Shown here: piece after piece, positions 24,430 through 31,809 of the stretch
Position numbering within the stretch: the first letter of the stretch is position 1
How the letters are laid out: the number at the start of each line of letters is the position of its first letter
Assembly: GCA_964449135.1 (NCBI GenBank)
Contig: CAYUXZ010000016.1
Location: forward strand, 1 to 55,583
Source of the DNA: SZAS-103 sp964449135
GTDB taxonomy: Bacteria > Pseudomonadota > Gammaproteobacteria > Xanthomonadales > Xanthomonadaceae
Reading direction: 5' to 3'
Length of the DNA stretch: 55,583 nt
Program-made: the position numbers and the translations under genes
The notes under the pieces: generated by a model
Told to the model about the DNA's origin: nothing
The model's database searches: none
Seen by the model: only the letters and a program-made list of their open reading frames with translations

Positions 24430-24454
24430 CACGATTCTGACGTATTCCAAAAGC

Positions 24455-24490
24455 AAACGGGGCGACCGCGAGGCCGCCCCGTTTCGTTTT
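24455..24490. terminator. Bidirectional terminator (fdxA / bamC)
   Basis: Perfect 10-bp stem AAACGGGGCG (24455-24464) / CGCCCCGTTT (24475-24484) with a 10-base loop, followed by CGTTTT on the plus strand and, on the minus strand, by GCTTTT. Confidence 0.8.
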
Positions 24491-24510
24491 CCTGCACCAG
24501 CGCTGAGTGA

Positions 24511-25047
24511 TCAGCTTAAGCGATCACGCAACAGGCCCAGTAGCTCGACCGCCGCAGGCGTGCGCACCGGATTGCCATCGGGGCCGACCGCATCCACGCG
24601 CACGGCCTGCTGGCCGGCCTGCGTCGCGCGCAGCAGCATGGTCTGGCCCTTGTACTGCACTTCGTAGCTGTTCATCAGTTGCGCGCCCTGGGTGATCGCA
24701 ACGCCGTCGATGCGCGCGAGCGCCTTGCCCATGCGCTCCCAGGCGCCAGCCGTGCTGTCAACCATCGTGAAGCCCGGATCGGCGTTCAGGCCCTGCGTAT
24801 AGGCGCCGCCCGATGCCACCGAAGCGGCAGGCCGCGAGCCCGGGATCTGCATGGACGGATCGGTCGCCGGCGTGTCCAGGTCCGGCGGCACTTCGAGCGG
24901 CCGGTTTTCCTTGCTGCCCGCGTAGTCGGAATTGTGCCGGTGGAAGATGCCGGCCGTGCGATGGACGACGCTGCAACCCGCGTCACCGAGGAGGACAGCG
25001 GCGAGCGAAGCGACCAGCAGCACGCGTTTGGAATTGGAAAGCGACAT
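24511..25047 (-). CDS. bamC: Short BamC-like outer-membrane lipoprotein
   Basis: 178 residues with a lipoprotein signal ending at Cys25 (LLGDAGC; the Asp at -3 is not ideal). The mature N-terminus has the BamC pattern (YAGSKENRPLEVPPDLDTP), the segment that contacts BamD in the outer-membrane protein assembly machine. One helix-grip-like domain follows, whereas E. coli BamC (344 aa) has two. Its place directly downstream of dapA, as in many proteobacteria, supports the name. AGGAG precedes the ATG. It ends at the terminator shared with fdxA. Confidence 0.75.
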   Translation of the reverse strand: MSLSNSKRVLLVASLAAVLLGDAGCSVVHRTAGIFHRHNSDYAGSKENRPLEVPPDLDTPATDPSMQIPGSRPAASVASGGAYTQGLNADPGFTMVDSTAGAWERMGKALARIDGVAITQGAQLMNSYEVQYKGQTMLLRATQAGQQAVRVDAVGPDGNPVRTPAAVELLGLLRDRLS

Positions 25048-25097
25048 CGGGTTCTCCTGTGGTGTTCATTCGACCGCGCGCAGGGCGCGGAGATGCA

Positions 25098-26003
25098 TCA
25101 TGCGGCCTTGGATGCGGCCAGTTCGGATTCGAGCCTCACGCACGCGGTCGCCAGGGTATTGGCGTCGCGCGCATGCTGCGAGGACAACGGCAGCAGCGGC
25201 AGGCGCAGGCCGATGCCGATGCCCAGGCGGTTCAGCAGCGCCTTGACCGGAATCGGATTGGGTTCGACCCCGAGGAACGCCAGCAGCGGTTGCAACCGGT
25301 TCTCCAGCGTCGCAACCGCCATCGCGTCGCCGCGGCGCGCATGGTCGCACAAACGGCGGATCGCCGACGGAACCACGTTCGACGCGACCGAGATCACCCC
25401 GTCCGCGCCGGCGAGCATCGCCTGTCCGGCGGTCGGATCGTCGCCGCTGAGCACGGTGAAGCCTTCGGCGCGCAGCGGCAGCAGGGCTCGGATGCGCTCG
25501 AGGTCGCCCTTGGCTTCCTTGATTCCGACGATTTCCGGATGCGAACGCAGTTGCGCGACGGTCTCTGGCAGCAGATCGCAGCCGGTGCGCGTGGGCACGT
25601 TGTAGAGCACGATCGGCAGCCCGCCCTGTTCTGCGAGCTGTGTGTAGTGCACCAGCAGGCCGGCCTGGGTCGGGCGCACGTAAGGCGGCGTGACGATCAG
25701 CGCCGCGTTCGCGCCGCAGGCGCGCGCGCGCCGCGTCTGGGCGATGGTCTTTGCCGTGCTTTGCAGGCCGGTGCCGGCGAGCACCTGAATGCGGCCGGCA
25801 ATCACATCCACCGCGGTCGAAATCAGTCGGTCGTATTCCACGTCCTCGAGCGCGGCGGCCTCGCCGGTCGAGCCGGCGACGACGATAGCCTGCGTGCCGC
25901 CGGCGATCTGCATCTCCAGCAGCCGCTGCCACGCCGAGTAGTCGATGTCGCCGGTGGCGGTGAACGGGGTCGCCAGCGCCGTGATGGAGCCTTCGATGCG
26001 CAA
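25098..26003 (-). CDS. dapA: 4-hydroxy-tetrahydrodipicolinate synthase DapA
   Basis: 301-residue TIM-barrel enzyme condensing pyruvate with aspartate semialdehyde, the first step of the lysine/diaminopimelate branch. It shows VVAGSTGEAAAL, LYNVPTRTG with the active-site Tyr, and IKEAKG with the Schiff-base Lys. Located upstream of bamC and divergent from gcvR with an overlapping pair of promoters between them. Confidence 0.95.
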   Translation of the reverse strand: MRIEGSITALATPFTATGDIDYSAWQRLLEMQIAGGTQAIVVAGSTGEAAALEDVEYDRLISTAVDVIAGRIQVLAGTGLQSTAKTIAQTRRARACGANAALIVTPPYVRPTQAGLLVHYTQLAEQGGLPIVLYNVPTRTGCDLLPETVAQLRSHPEIVGIKEAKGDLERIRALLPLRAEGFTVLSGDDPTAGQAMLAGADGVISVASNVVPSAIRRLCDHARRGDAMAVATLENRLQPLLAFLGVEPNPIPVKALLNRLGIGIGLRLPLLPLSSQHARDANTLATACVRLESELAASKAA

Positions 26004-26077
26004 GTGCAGGAGTCCGTGGGTTCGCGGTGGTTCGGCGCCCGCACGGAACGTGCCGCGGCCCGGAAACCATCCCGCGA

Positions 26078-26114
26078 ATGTTACTTGCGGCAGCGAAGCA
26101 GTGACAAGTATGCT
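26078..26114. promoter_or_regulatory. Overlapping divergent promoters of dapA and gcvR
   Basis: Minus strand (dapA): TTGTCA (26107-26102) and TAACAT (26083-26078), spacer 18. Plus strand (gcvR): TTGCGG (26085-26090) and TATGCT (26109-26114), spacer 18. The two promoters overlap by about 30 bases, so one polymerase would exclude the other. Confidence 0.5.
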
Positions 26115-26146
26115 GCGGCATTAAAAGGACAATGGAGTCGGAGCAG

Positions 26147-26163
26147 GTTAAGCAGCGCTTAAC
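26147..26163. promoter_or_regulatory. Perfect palindrome GTTAAGC-AGC-GCTTAAC in the gcvR leader
   Basis: 7-bp arms around AGC, placed about 33 bases downstream of the gcvR -10 and 21 bases before its ATG. It could be an operator for a dimeric regulator or a small hairpin close to the ribosome-binding region. Confidence 0.4.
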
Positions 26164-26183
26164 GAGCACGTCTCCCTCGCACG

Positions 26184-26801
26184 ATGAAACGAATCCCCGG
26201 TACTCCGCCCACCGCTCGCCGCAACGGAACCGCCTTGACCGACGACTCGCCTACCCGCCCCGCGGCGAACGAGAACCACCTGCTGATCAATGCCAGCGCG
26301 GCGCATCCGGATTCCCCGCTGCTCGCGCTCAGCCGCCGCATCGCCGAAAGCGGCTGCAACCTCGCCGACGCGCGCCTGTCCAGCGTCGGCCACGACGTCT
26401 CGGTCACCGCGCTCGCGGTGGGTTCCTGGGACGCGGTGGCCAAGCTCGAATCGGCGCTGTCGCGGCTCGAGCGCGAGGACAAGAACCTCAAGCTGATGTG
26501 GAACCGCACCTCGCCCAAGCCGCTGCAGACCAACCTGCTGCCCTACCTGGTCGAGGTCGTCGCCGCCGACAAGCCCGGCATCCTGTTCCAGCTCGCCGAT
26601 TTCTTCGACCGCCTCGGGATCAGCATCGAGAGCCTGAACTGCTCGCGCTACCGCGCGATGCAGACCGGCGCGGAGATGTTCACCGCGCAGGTCACGATCG
26701 GCGTGCCGTCGAGCATGCACATCGCGTCCCTGCGCGACGATTTCCTCGAGTTCTGCGACCATCTGAACCTGGACGCGATCATGGATCCGATGAAGTTTTG
26801 A
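26184..26801 (+). CDS. gcvR: GcvR-like protein with two ACT domains
   Basis: 205 residues. Two ACT domains (about 30-105 and 110-200; LLINASAAHPDSPLLALSR and YLVEVVAADKPGILFQLAD begin them) match the glycine cleavage system repressor GcvR, which acts with GcvA by protein contact rather than by DNA binding. There is no DNA-binding domain here either. The ATG at 26184 lacks a clear RBS; a TTG at 26235 could be the true start. Divergent from dapA, it heads a group with a small membrane ORF and bcp, an arrangement (gcvR-bcp) known from E. coli. Confidence 0.85.
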   Translation: MKRIPGTPPTARRNGTALTDDSPTRPAANENHLLINASAAHPDSPLLALSRRIAESGCNLADARLSSVGHDVSVTALAVGSWDAVAKLESALSRLEREDKNLKLMWNRTSPKPLQTNLLPYLVEVVAADKPGILFQLADFFDRLGISIESLNCSRYRAMQTGAEMFTAQVTIGVPSSMHIASLRDDFLEFCDHLNLDAIMDPMKF

Positions 26802-26815
26802 ACGGAGATTTCCGC

Positions 26816-26986
26816 ATGACCCCGCTTCAACCACTGACCTTCGCTTTGATGCAAATCGCTTTCGCATCCCTCGTTTTGGGATTGGTTTCGGCTGGCGTGA
26901 GGATCGCCGCGTTGCGCAAGCGCGTGGAACGGCTCGAATCCAAAATGCTTCTGATCCAAGGCACCAACCAAGCTCGCAATCCGTGA
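26816..26986 (+). CDS. Small single-span membrane protein, unknown
   Basis: 56 residues, 14 bases after gcvR, with a good RBS (GGAGA, 8 bases before ATG). It has one hydrophobic segment (about residues 5-31) followed by a basic amphipathic helix with heptad-like spacing (LRKRVERLESKM), so it may dimerise at the membrane. Its TGA overlaps the GTG of bcp (GTGA), which argues that it is translated and coupled to bcp. No family recognised. Confidence 0.65.
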   Translation: MTPLQPLTFALMQIAFASLVLGLVSAGVRIAALRKRVERLESKMLLIQGTNQARNP

Positions 26987-27459
26987 TCGACATCGGCGAC
27001 CGCATCCCGAAACTGCGCTTCACCCTTTCGACTGGCGACGCCGCCAGCTTTGCCGACTTCGCCGACCAATGGCTGGCGCTGTACTTCTACCCGAAGGACA
27101 GCACGCCCGGTTGCACCCTCGAAGGCAACGACTTCAACGCGCTGCTGCCGAAGTTCAGGCGTGCCGGCGCGGTCGTGCTCGGCGTGTCGCGCGATTCGGT
27201 GAAGTCGCACCAGAACTTCTGCGCCAAGCAGGGCTTCAAGTTCGACCTGGTCAGCGACTTTGATGAGGCGCTGTGCAAGGCTTTCGACGTGATCCACGAG
27301 AAGAACATGTATGGCCGCAAGGTCCTCGGCATCGTGCGCAGCACCTTCCTGGTCGATCCCGCCGGCGTCGTCCGCGCGGTCTGGCGTCCGGTGAAGGTGC
27401 CCGGCCACGCGGAAGCCGTGCTCGATACACTCAGGCAGTTGCAGAAGGTGAAAAAGTAG
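26983..27459 (+). CDS. bcp: Thioredoxin-dependent peroxiredoxin Bcp
   Basis: 158-residue cytosolic thiol peroxidase (bacterioferritin comigratory protein type) that reduces H2O2 and organic peroxides. The peroxidatic Cys44 is in KDSTPGCTLEG; further Cys near 80 and 97 may resolve it. Family features LYFYPKD and RSTFLVDPAG are present. The start is GTG overlapping the stop of the small upstream membrane ORF. Same direction as gcvR. Confidence 0.94.
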   Translation: MIDIGDRIPKLRFTLSTGDAASFADFADQWLALYFYPKDSTPGCTLEGNDFNALLPKFRRAGAVVLGVSRDSVKSHQNFCAKQGFKFDLVSDFDEALCKAFDVIHEKNMYGRKVLGIVRSTFLVDPAGVVRAVWRPVKVPGHAEAVLDTLRQLQKVKK

Positions 27460-27493
27460 CGTGCGCCGCGCTCGCCTTCACACGTACGAGGCC

Positions 27494-27660
27494 GCGCTCA
27501 GAGCGCGCGTCACCACCATCCCGCATCCTTCTGAATCCCGACGCATTTTCGGCACATGGATGTGCCAATCGCATTCGCCGCAAGGCGAATGCGGAGCACG
27601 TATGCAAGCTCTGCTTGCATCGTGCGTGTCGGGAGTTGGACAGGATGTCCAATCTCCCGA
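27494..27660. repeat. Array of five short palindromes between bcp and phoH
   Basis: In order: GCGCTC/GAGCGC with a 1-base loop (27494-27506); GGCACAT/ATGTGCC with GG (27551-27566); CGCATTCGCC/GGCGAATGCG with a GCAA tetraloop (27570-27593); GCACG+ATGCAAGC / GCTTGCAT+CGTGC with loop TCT and one bulged T (27596-27625); TCGGGAGTTGGACA / TGTCCAA+CTCCCGA with loop GGA and one bulged T (27629-27660). The last four are almost end to end. They are not one long hairpin and not tandem copies; each has its own arms. Possibly a dispersed family of Lysobacterales intergenic elements. Confidence 0.75.
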
Positions 27661-27681
27661 CCATCAAATAAAGGGAACGAA

Positions 27682-29109
27682 GTGACCAAAGGCAAGCGCA
27701 TCTACGTGCTCGACACCAACGTGCTCATGCACGACCCGACGGCGTTGTTCAAGTTCGAGGAACACGACGTCTATCTGCCGATGATGGTCATCGAGGAACT
27801 CGACGCGGCGAAGAAAGGCAACTCCGAAGTCAGCCGCAACGCGCGCCAAGTCAGCCGCTTCATCAACGAGCTCATCGAGACCAGCGGCGCGGAGAAGATC
27901 GGTTCCGGCCTGCCGCTCACGCATCCCAAGGCGCTGCAGCTCAAGCTCAGCGAGGACGTCGGCAACCTGCGCTTCCAGGTGGACGGCGGCGAGGCGAAGA
28001 AGAAGGCCGCCGCGGCCTCGGTGCCGGGCGCGTCGAAGGCGCATCTGGCCGACAACCAGATCCTCGCGGCCGTCGTCGAACTGCGCGAATCCCACCCCGG
28101 CGTGCCGGTCGTGCTGGTGTCGAAAGACATCAACATGCGGATCAAGGCCTCGATCTCCGGCATCACCGCCGAGGACTACACCAACGACCGCGCGCTCGAC
28201 GACTTCAACCTGCTCTACACCGGCGCCTCCGAGCTGCCGACCGATTTCTGGAATCGCCACGAAAAGGACCTGCGCAGCTGGCCGGAGAAGGGCCGTACCT
28301 ATTACGAGGTCAAGCGCCGCGACGACGAGGAATGGTTCCCGAACCAGTTCCTCTACCTGCCGGGCGAAGAAGACGTCGAGCTGTGCGTCGCCAAGTCCGA
28401 AGGCGAGCGCGCGACGCTGCGCATCGTCGACGATTTCCGCCACGCGCAGCGCTCGGTCTGGGGCATCACCGCGCGCAACCGCGAGCAGAACTTCGCGCTC
28501 AACGCGCTGATGGACCCGGAGATCGACTTCGTCACCCTGCTCGGCACCGCCGGCACCGGCAAGACCCTGCTCGCGCTCGCCGCGGGCCTGGCGCAAACGA
28601 TGGACCAGCAGCGTTACCGCGAGATCATCATGACCCGCGCGACGGTCAGCGTCGGCGAGGACATCGGCTTCCTGCCCGGCACGGAAGAGGAAAAGATGAC
28701 GCCGTGGATGGGCGCGCTCACCGACAACCTCGAGGTGCTCACGCGCACCCCGCAGGAAGGCGGCGCCTGGGGCCGCGCGGCGACCAACGACCTGCTCGCA
28801 GCGCGCATCAAGATCCGCTCGCTGAACTTCATGCGCGGCCGCACCTTCCTCAATCGCTGGCTGATCCTCGACGAGGCGCAGAACCTCACGCCCAAGCAGA
28901 TGAAGACGCTGATCACGCGCGCCGGCCCGGGCACCAAGATCGTCTGCCTCGGCAACGTCGAACAGATCGACACGCCGTATCTGACCGAGACGACGTCGGG
29001 CCTGACCTACGCGGTCGACCGCTTCAAGGGCTGGGCGCACAGCGCGCACATCACCCTGCGTCGTGGCGAGCGCTCGCGGCTGGCGGATTACGCGTCCGAG
29101 GTGCTCTAG
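27682..29109 (+). CDS. PIN-domain PhoH family ATPase
   Basis: 475 residues. An N-terminal PIN nuclease-type domain (about 1-150, starting KRIYVLDTNVLMHDPTALFKF with acidic metal-site residues) is joined to a C-terminal PhoH P-loop ATPase with GTAGTGKTLLALAAG (about 286-300) and LILDEAQNLT (about 394-403). PIN-PhoH proteins (YlaK/PhoH2-like) are RNA-directed ATPase/nucleases. The GTG at 27682 is chosen because AAGGGA lies 6 bases upstream and it begins the family N-terminus; a longer in-frame version would be translated through the hairpin array and is rejected. The gene is single, with the next start about 77 bases on. Confidence 0.9.
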   Translation: MTKGKRIYVLDTNVLMHDPTALFKFEEHDVYLPMMVIEELDAAKKGNSEVSRNARQVSRFINELIETSGAEKIGSGLPLTHPKALQLKLSEDVGNLRFQVDGGEAKKKAAAASVPGASKAHLADNQILAAVVELRESHPGVPVVLVSKDINMRIKASISGITAEDYTNDRALDDFNLLYTGASELPTDFWNRHEKDLRSWPEKGRTYYEVKRRDDEEWFPNQFLYLPGEEDVELCVAKSEGERATLRIVDDFRHAQRSVWGITARNREQNFALNALMDPEIDFVTLLGTAGTGKTLLALAAGLAQTMDQQRYREIIMTRATVSVGEDIGFLPGTEEEKMTPWMGALTDNLEVLTRTPQEGGAWGRAATNDLLAARIKIRSLNFMRGRTFLNRWLILDEAQNLTPKQMKTLITRAGPGTKIVCLGNVEQIDTPYLTETTSGLTYAVDRFKGWAHSAHITLRRGERSRLADYASEVL

Positions 29110-29169
29110 AACACGTCGCGCGTTCGCGTTTCATCGGCGCCGGATTCGTAAGGCCCGATCGTCACGCGA

Positions 29170-29175
29170 TATCAT
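29170..29175 (+). promoter_or_regulatory. -10 element of the LpxO-like gene
   Basis: TATCAT ends 10 bases before the ATG at 29186, so the leader would be only about 2-4 bases. No good -35 is seen. Confidence 0.35.
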
Positions 29176-29185
29176 CCGCCTCATC

Positions 29186-30130
29186 ATGTTGCTCGCCCTG
29201 CGCCTGACCTTGCTGCTGCTGTTCGCGCTGTTCGCTCTGTGCGTGCTGGCGGTGCACCTGCGCGGCCGCGCGCGACTGCGCTTCGACCGGCAACTGGTGG
29301 ACCATTCCGCGCTGTTCGCGCCCTACAACCTGCTGATGTACGCGTTTTCGGCGGTACCTGCCGATCCGATCCTGGAACGCGGCGGCTTCCCGCAGCTCGA
29401 CGTGCTGCAGGCCAACTGGCAACTCATCCGCGACGAAGCGCTGAAGCTGTTCGACGAAGGCCGCATCCGCGCCGCGACGAAACACAACGACGCGAGTTTT
29501 GACAGCTTCTTCAAGCAGGGTTGGAAGCGGTTCTACCTGAAGTGGTACGGCGAACCGCTGGCGTCGGCGCAGGAGCTGTGCCCGGAGACCGTGCGGTTGC
29601 TCGCCGGCATCCCGGGCGTGAAGGCCGCGATGTTCGCGCTGCTGCCGCCGGGCAGCCAGCTCAATCCGCACCGAGACCCGTTCGCAGGCTCGCTGCGCTA
29701 CCACCTCGGCCTGATCACGCCGAACGCGGAGACCTGCCGCATCTTCGTGGACGGTCAGACGCATGTCTGGGGCGACGGCAAGGACGTGGTGTTCGATGAA
29801 ACATACGTGCACTGGGCGGAGAACCGCAGCGACATCACCCGCGTGATCCTGTTCGCCGACGTCGAGCGTCCGTTGCGCACGCGCTGGATGGGCGCGATCA
29901 ATCATCGCGTCGGCGCGTTCATGGGCCGGATCACCGCCTCGCCGAACACCGATTCACCGGAGGAGAAAACCGGCTTCGTCAACCGCATGTACGCGCTGAA
30001 CAAGAGCCGGCGCGAACGCAGCCGCGCATTCAAGAAGCGTAGCCCGAAGCTGTTCCGCATGCTGAAGTACCTGGGCATCCTGTTCGCGCTGTGGCTGATT
30101 TTCCTCGCGCCGTACCCGCTGCTGCGATGA
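29186..30130 (+). CDS. lpxO: LpxO-like aspartyl/asparaginyl beta-hydroxylase, membrane-bound
   Basis: 314 residues. Fe(II)/2-oxoglutarate dioxygenase of the aspartyl/asparaginyl beta-hydroxylase fold; LpxO homologues 2-hydroxylate a fatty acyl chain of lipid A. An N-terminal transmembrane segment (about 3-22) and a C-terminal one (about 292-311) place it at the inner membrane. The iron site is read as NPHRDPF (His near 162, Asp two later) and YVHWAEN (His near 208), with an Arg in DITRVILF for 2-oxoglutarate. Its stop is 10 bases from thiD. Confidence 0.8.
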   Translation: MLLALRLTLLLLFALFALCVLAVHLRGRARLRFDRQLVDHSALFAPYNLLMYAFSAVPADPILERGGFPQLDVLQANWQLIRDEALKLFDEGRIRAATKHNDASFDSFFKQGWKRFYLKWYGEPLASAQELCPETVRLLAGIPGVKAAMFALLPPGSQLNPHRDPFAGSLRYHLGLITPNAETCRIFVDGQTHVWGDGKDVVFDETYVHWAENRSDITRVILFADVERPLRTRWMGAINHRVGAFMGRITASPNTDSPEEKTGFVNRMYALNKSRRERSRAFKKRSPKLFRMLKYLGILFALWLIFLAPYPLLR

Positions 30131-30140
30131 GCGATCACGC

Positions 30141-30971
30141 GTGACCCGTTCGGAGAATCCATCGCCGCGTCGCGGCGTCTGTCTGACCATCGCCGGCTCG
30201 GATTCCGGCGGCGGCGCGGGCGTGCAGGCCGATCTCAAGACCTTCGCAGCGCACGGCGTGCACGGCCTGTCCGCGATCGCGGCGCTGACCGCGCAGAACA
30301 CCCGCGGCGTGAAAGCGGTCCACGTGCCGCCCGCGGAGTTCCTGCGCGCACAGATCGATGCGTGCTTCGAGGACTTCGACATTGGCGCGGTGAAGATCGG
30401 CATGTTGGCCAGCACCGATATCGTCCACGCCGTCACCGACGCACTCGAAAAATACCGGCCGCACTGGATCGTGCTCGATCCGGTGATGGTCGCAAGTTCG
30501 GGTGCGCGATTGCTCGATGCCGAGGCACTCGACGCGCTGCGCACGCGGCTGATTCCGCTCGCAAGCCTGGTCACCCCGAACATTCCCGAGGCCGGGGCCT
30601 TGCTCGGCCGTCCGATCGCCGACGCGAGCGCAGCCGACGATGCACTCGCCGGACTGCTCGCCCTCGGCGCGAACGTGGTGCTGCTCAAGGGCGGGCATCT
30701 GCCGAGCGACGGCGACGTGGACGACCGCTACGCCGACCGCGAAACCCGCGCGAACTTCCGCCACCTGCGGCTGTCCATCCAGGCGCACGGCACCGGCTGC
30801 ACCCTTGCCTCCGCCATAACGGCAAATTTATGCGCGGGCGGTACACTCTTGAAAGCCTGCGAGGCGGCCACAGACTACGTGCACGGGGCGCTGGAACATG
30901 CATACCGGCCGGCGCGCAGCGAAATCGCGGTGCTCGACCACTTCTGGCAGGACCACCGTTTCACCGACTGA
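30141..30971 (+). CDS. thiD: Hydroxymethylpyrimidine/phosphomethylpyrimidine kinase ThiD
   Basis: 276-residue ribokinase-fold enzyme phosphorylating HMP and HMP-P in thiamine synthesis. Conserved CLTIAGSDSGGGAGVQADLK, DPVMVASSGARLL, TPNIPEAGALLG and the anion-hole/catalytic motif HGTGCTLASAI are present. The start is a GTG 10 bases after lpxO, so the two are probably co-transcribed. No TPP riboswitch can fit in the gap. Confidence 0.94.
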   Translation: MTRSENPSPRRGVCLTIAGSDSGGGAGVQADLKTFAAHGVHGLSAIAALTAQNTRGVKAVHVPPAEFLRAQIDACFEDFDIGAVKIGMLASTDIVHAVTDALEKYRPHWIVLDPVMVASSGARLLDAEALDALRTRLIPLASLVTPNIPEAGALLGRPIADASAADDALAGLLALGANVVLLKGGHLPSDGDVDDRYADRETRANFRHLRLSIQAHGTGCTLASAITANLCAGGTLLKACEAATDYVHGALEHAYRPARSEIAVLDHFWQDHRFTD

Positions 30972-30989
30972 CACCCACGAGGCAACGCC

Positions 30990-31742
30990 ATGCAAAGCGG
31001 CAACCCCACCCTCAACCGCAACACCTTCCTCGACAGCGCCAGCGGCGCAGTGATCTCGCGCGACGGCGCGATGACGATCAACGGCACGGTCAACAAGACC
31101 GCGTTCCTGCTGATCCTCGTGCTGGTCGGCGCGATGTACAGTTGGAGCAGGTTTTCCGGGCCAGCGAGTATCGGTGCTGTTTTCCCGCTGGTGATCGGGG
31201 GCGCTCTTGGCGGGTTCGTGGTGGCCATGGTGACCGCGTTCCAACCGAAATGGTCACCGATCACCGCTCCGTTGTATGCGGTGCTGGAAGGCCTGTTCAT
31301 CGGCGGAATCTCCGCGATTTTCGAGGCACGCTATCCCGGCGTCGTGATGCAGGCGGTCGGTCTTACCTTTGGAGTAATGGGCGCCATGCTGTTGGCCTAT
31401 CGCAGCGGTCTGATCCGCGCTACAGAAAAGTTCAAGCTGGGTGTCGTGTCAGCGATGGGAGGCATCTTGCTGGTCTATCTCGCAAGCATGGTGATGAGTC
31501 TTTTGGGGCATCCCCTCGGCATCGTCTATGGAAACAGTCCGCTCGGAATCGCCTTCAGTGCTGTCGTGGTTGTCGTCGCGTCGCTGAACCTGATTCTCGA
31601 TTTCGACCTGATCGAATCCGGCGCCGCCCAAGGCGCGCCGAAGCACATGGAATGGTATGGCGCGTTCGCAATGGTCGTTGGGCTGGTCTGGCTGTATTTG
31701 ACGTTGCTTCGTCTGCTAAGCAAGCTCAATTCGCGCAACTGA
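30990..31742 (+). CDS. Bax inhibitor-1/YccA family membrane protein
   Basis: 250 residues with about seven transmembrane segments filling residues 35-245; the N-terminal 30 residues are polar and cytoplasmic (NPTLNRNTF). The family includes YccA and YbhL, linked to FtsH modulation and to pH-gated ion leak; the bacterial role here is unknown. RBS GAGG lies 7 bases before the ATG. It is 18 bases after thiD and ends in a terminator. Its 3' two thirds are slightly lower in GC than its surroundings. Confidence 0.88.
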   Translation: MQSGNPTLNRNTFLDSASGAVISRDGAMTINGTVNKTAFLLILVLVGAMYSWSRFSGPASIGAVFPLVIGGALGGFVVAMVTAFQPKWSPITAPLYAVLEGLFIGGISAIFEARYPGVVMQAVGLTFGVMGAMLLAYRSGLIRATEKFKLGVVSAMGGILLVYLASMVMSLLGHPLGIVYGNSPLGIAFSAVVVVVASLNLILDFDLIESGAAQGAPKHMEWYGAFAMVVGLVWLYLTLLRLLSKLNSRN

Positions 31743-31764
31743 AATCCTTGCTCCGCATGAAACG

Positions 31765-31794
31765 CAAGAGGCGGCCGAAGCCGCCTCTTGTCGT
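31765..31794. terminator. Bidirectional terminator after the Bax-inhibitor gene
   Basis: Perfect 11-bp stem CAAGAGGCGGC (31765-31775) / GCCGCCTCTTG (31780-31790) with a CGAA loop, followed by TCGTTTG. It also lies just beyond the stop of the minus-strand isocitrate dehydrogenase, where the T-run on that strand is weaker. Confidence 0.75.
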
Positions 31795-31809
31795 TTGTGG
31801 GCTTGCTCG

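Noticed and set aside
27494..27660. CRISPR or integron attC array
   Set aside because: Hairpins differ in sequence and are not separated by equal spacers; there is no cas gene, no integrase and no cassette structure.
27556..27681. N-terminal extension of the PhoH protein
   Set aside because: Would translate the hairpin array; the GTG at 27682 has a good RBS and the family N-terminus.
30131..30140. TPP riboswitch before thiD
   Set aside because: Only 10 bases separate lpxO and thiD.
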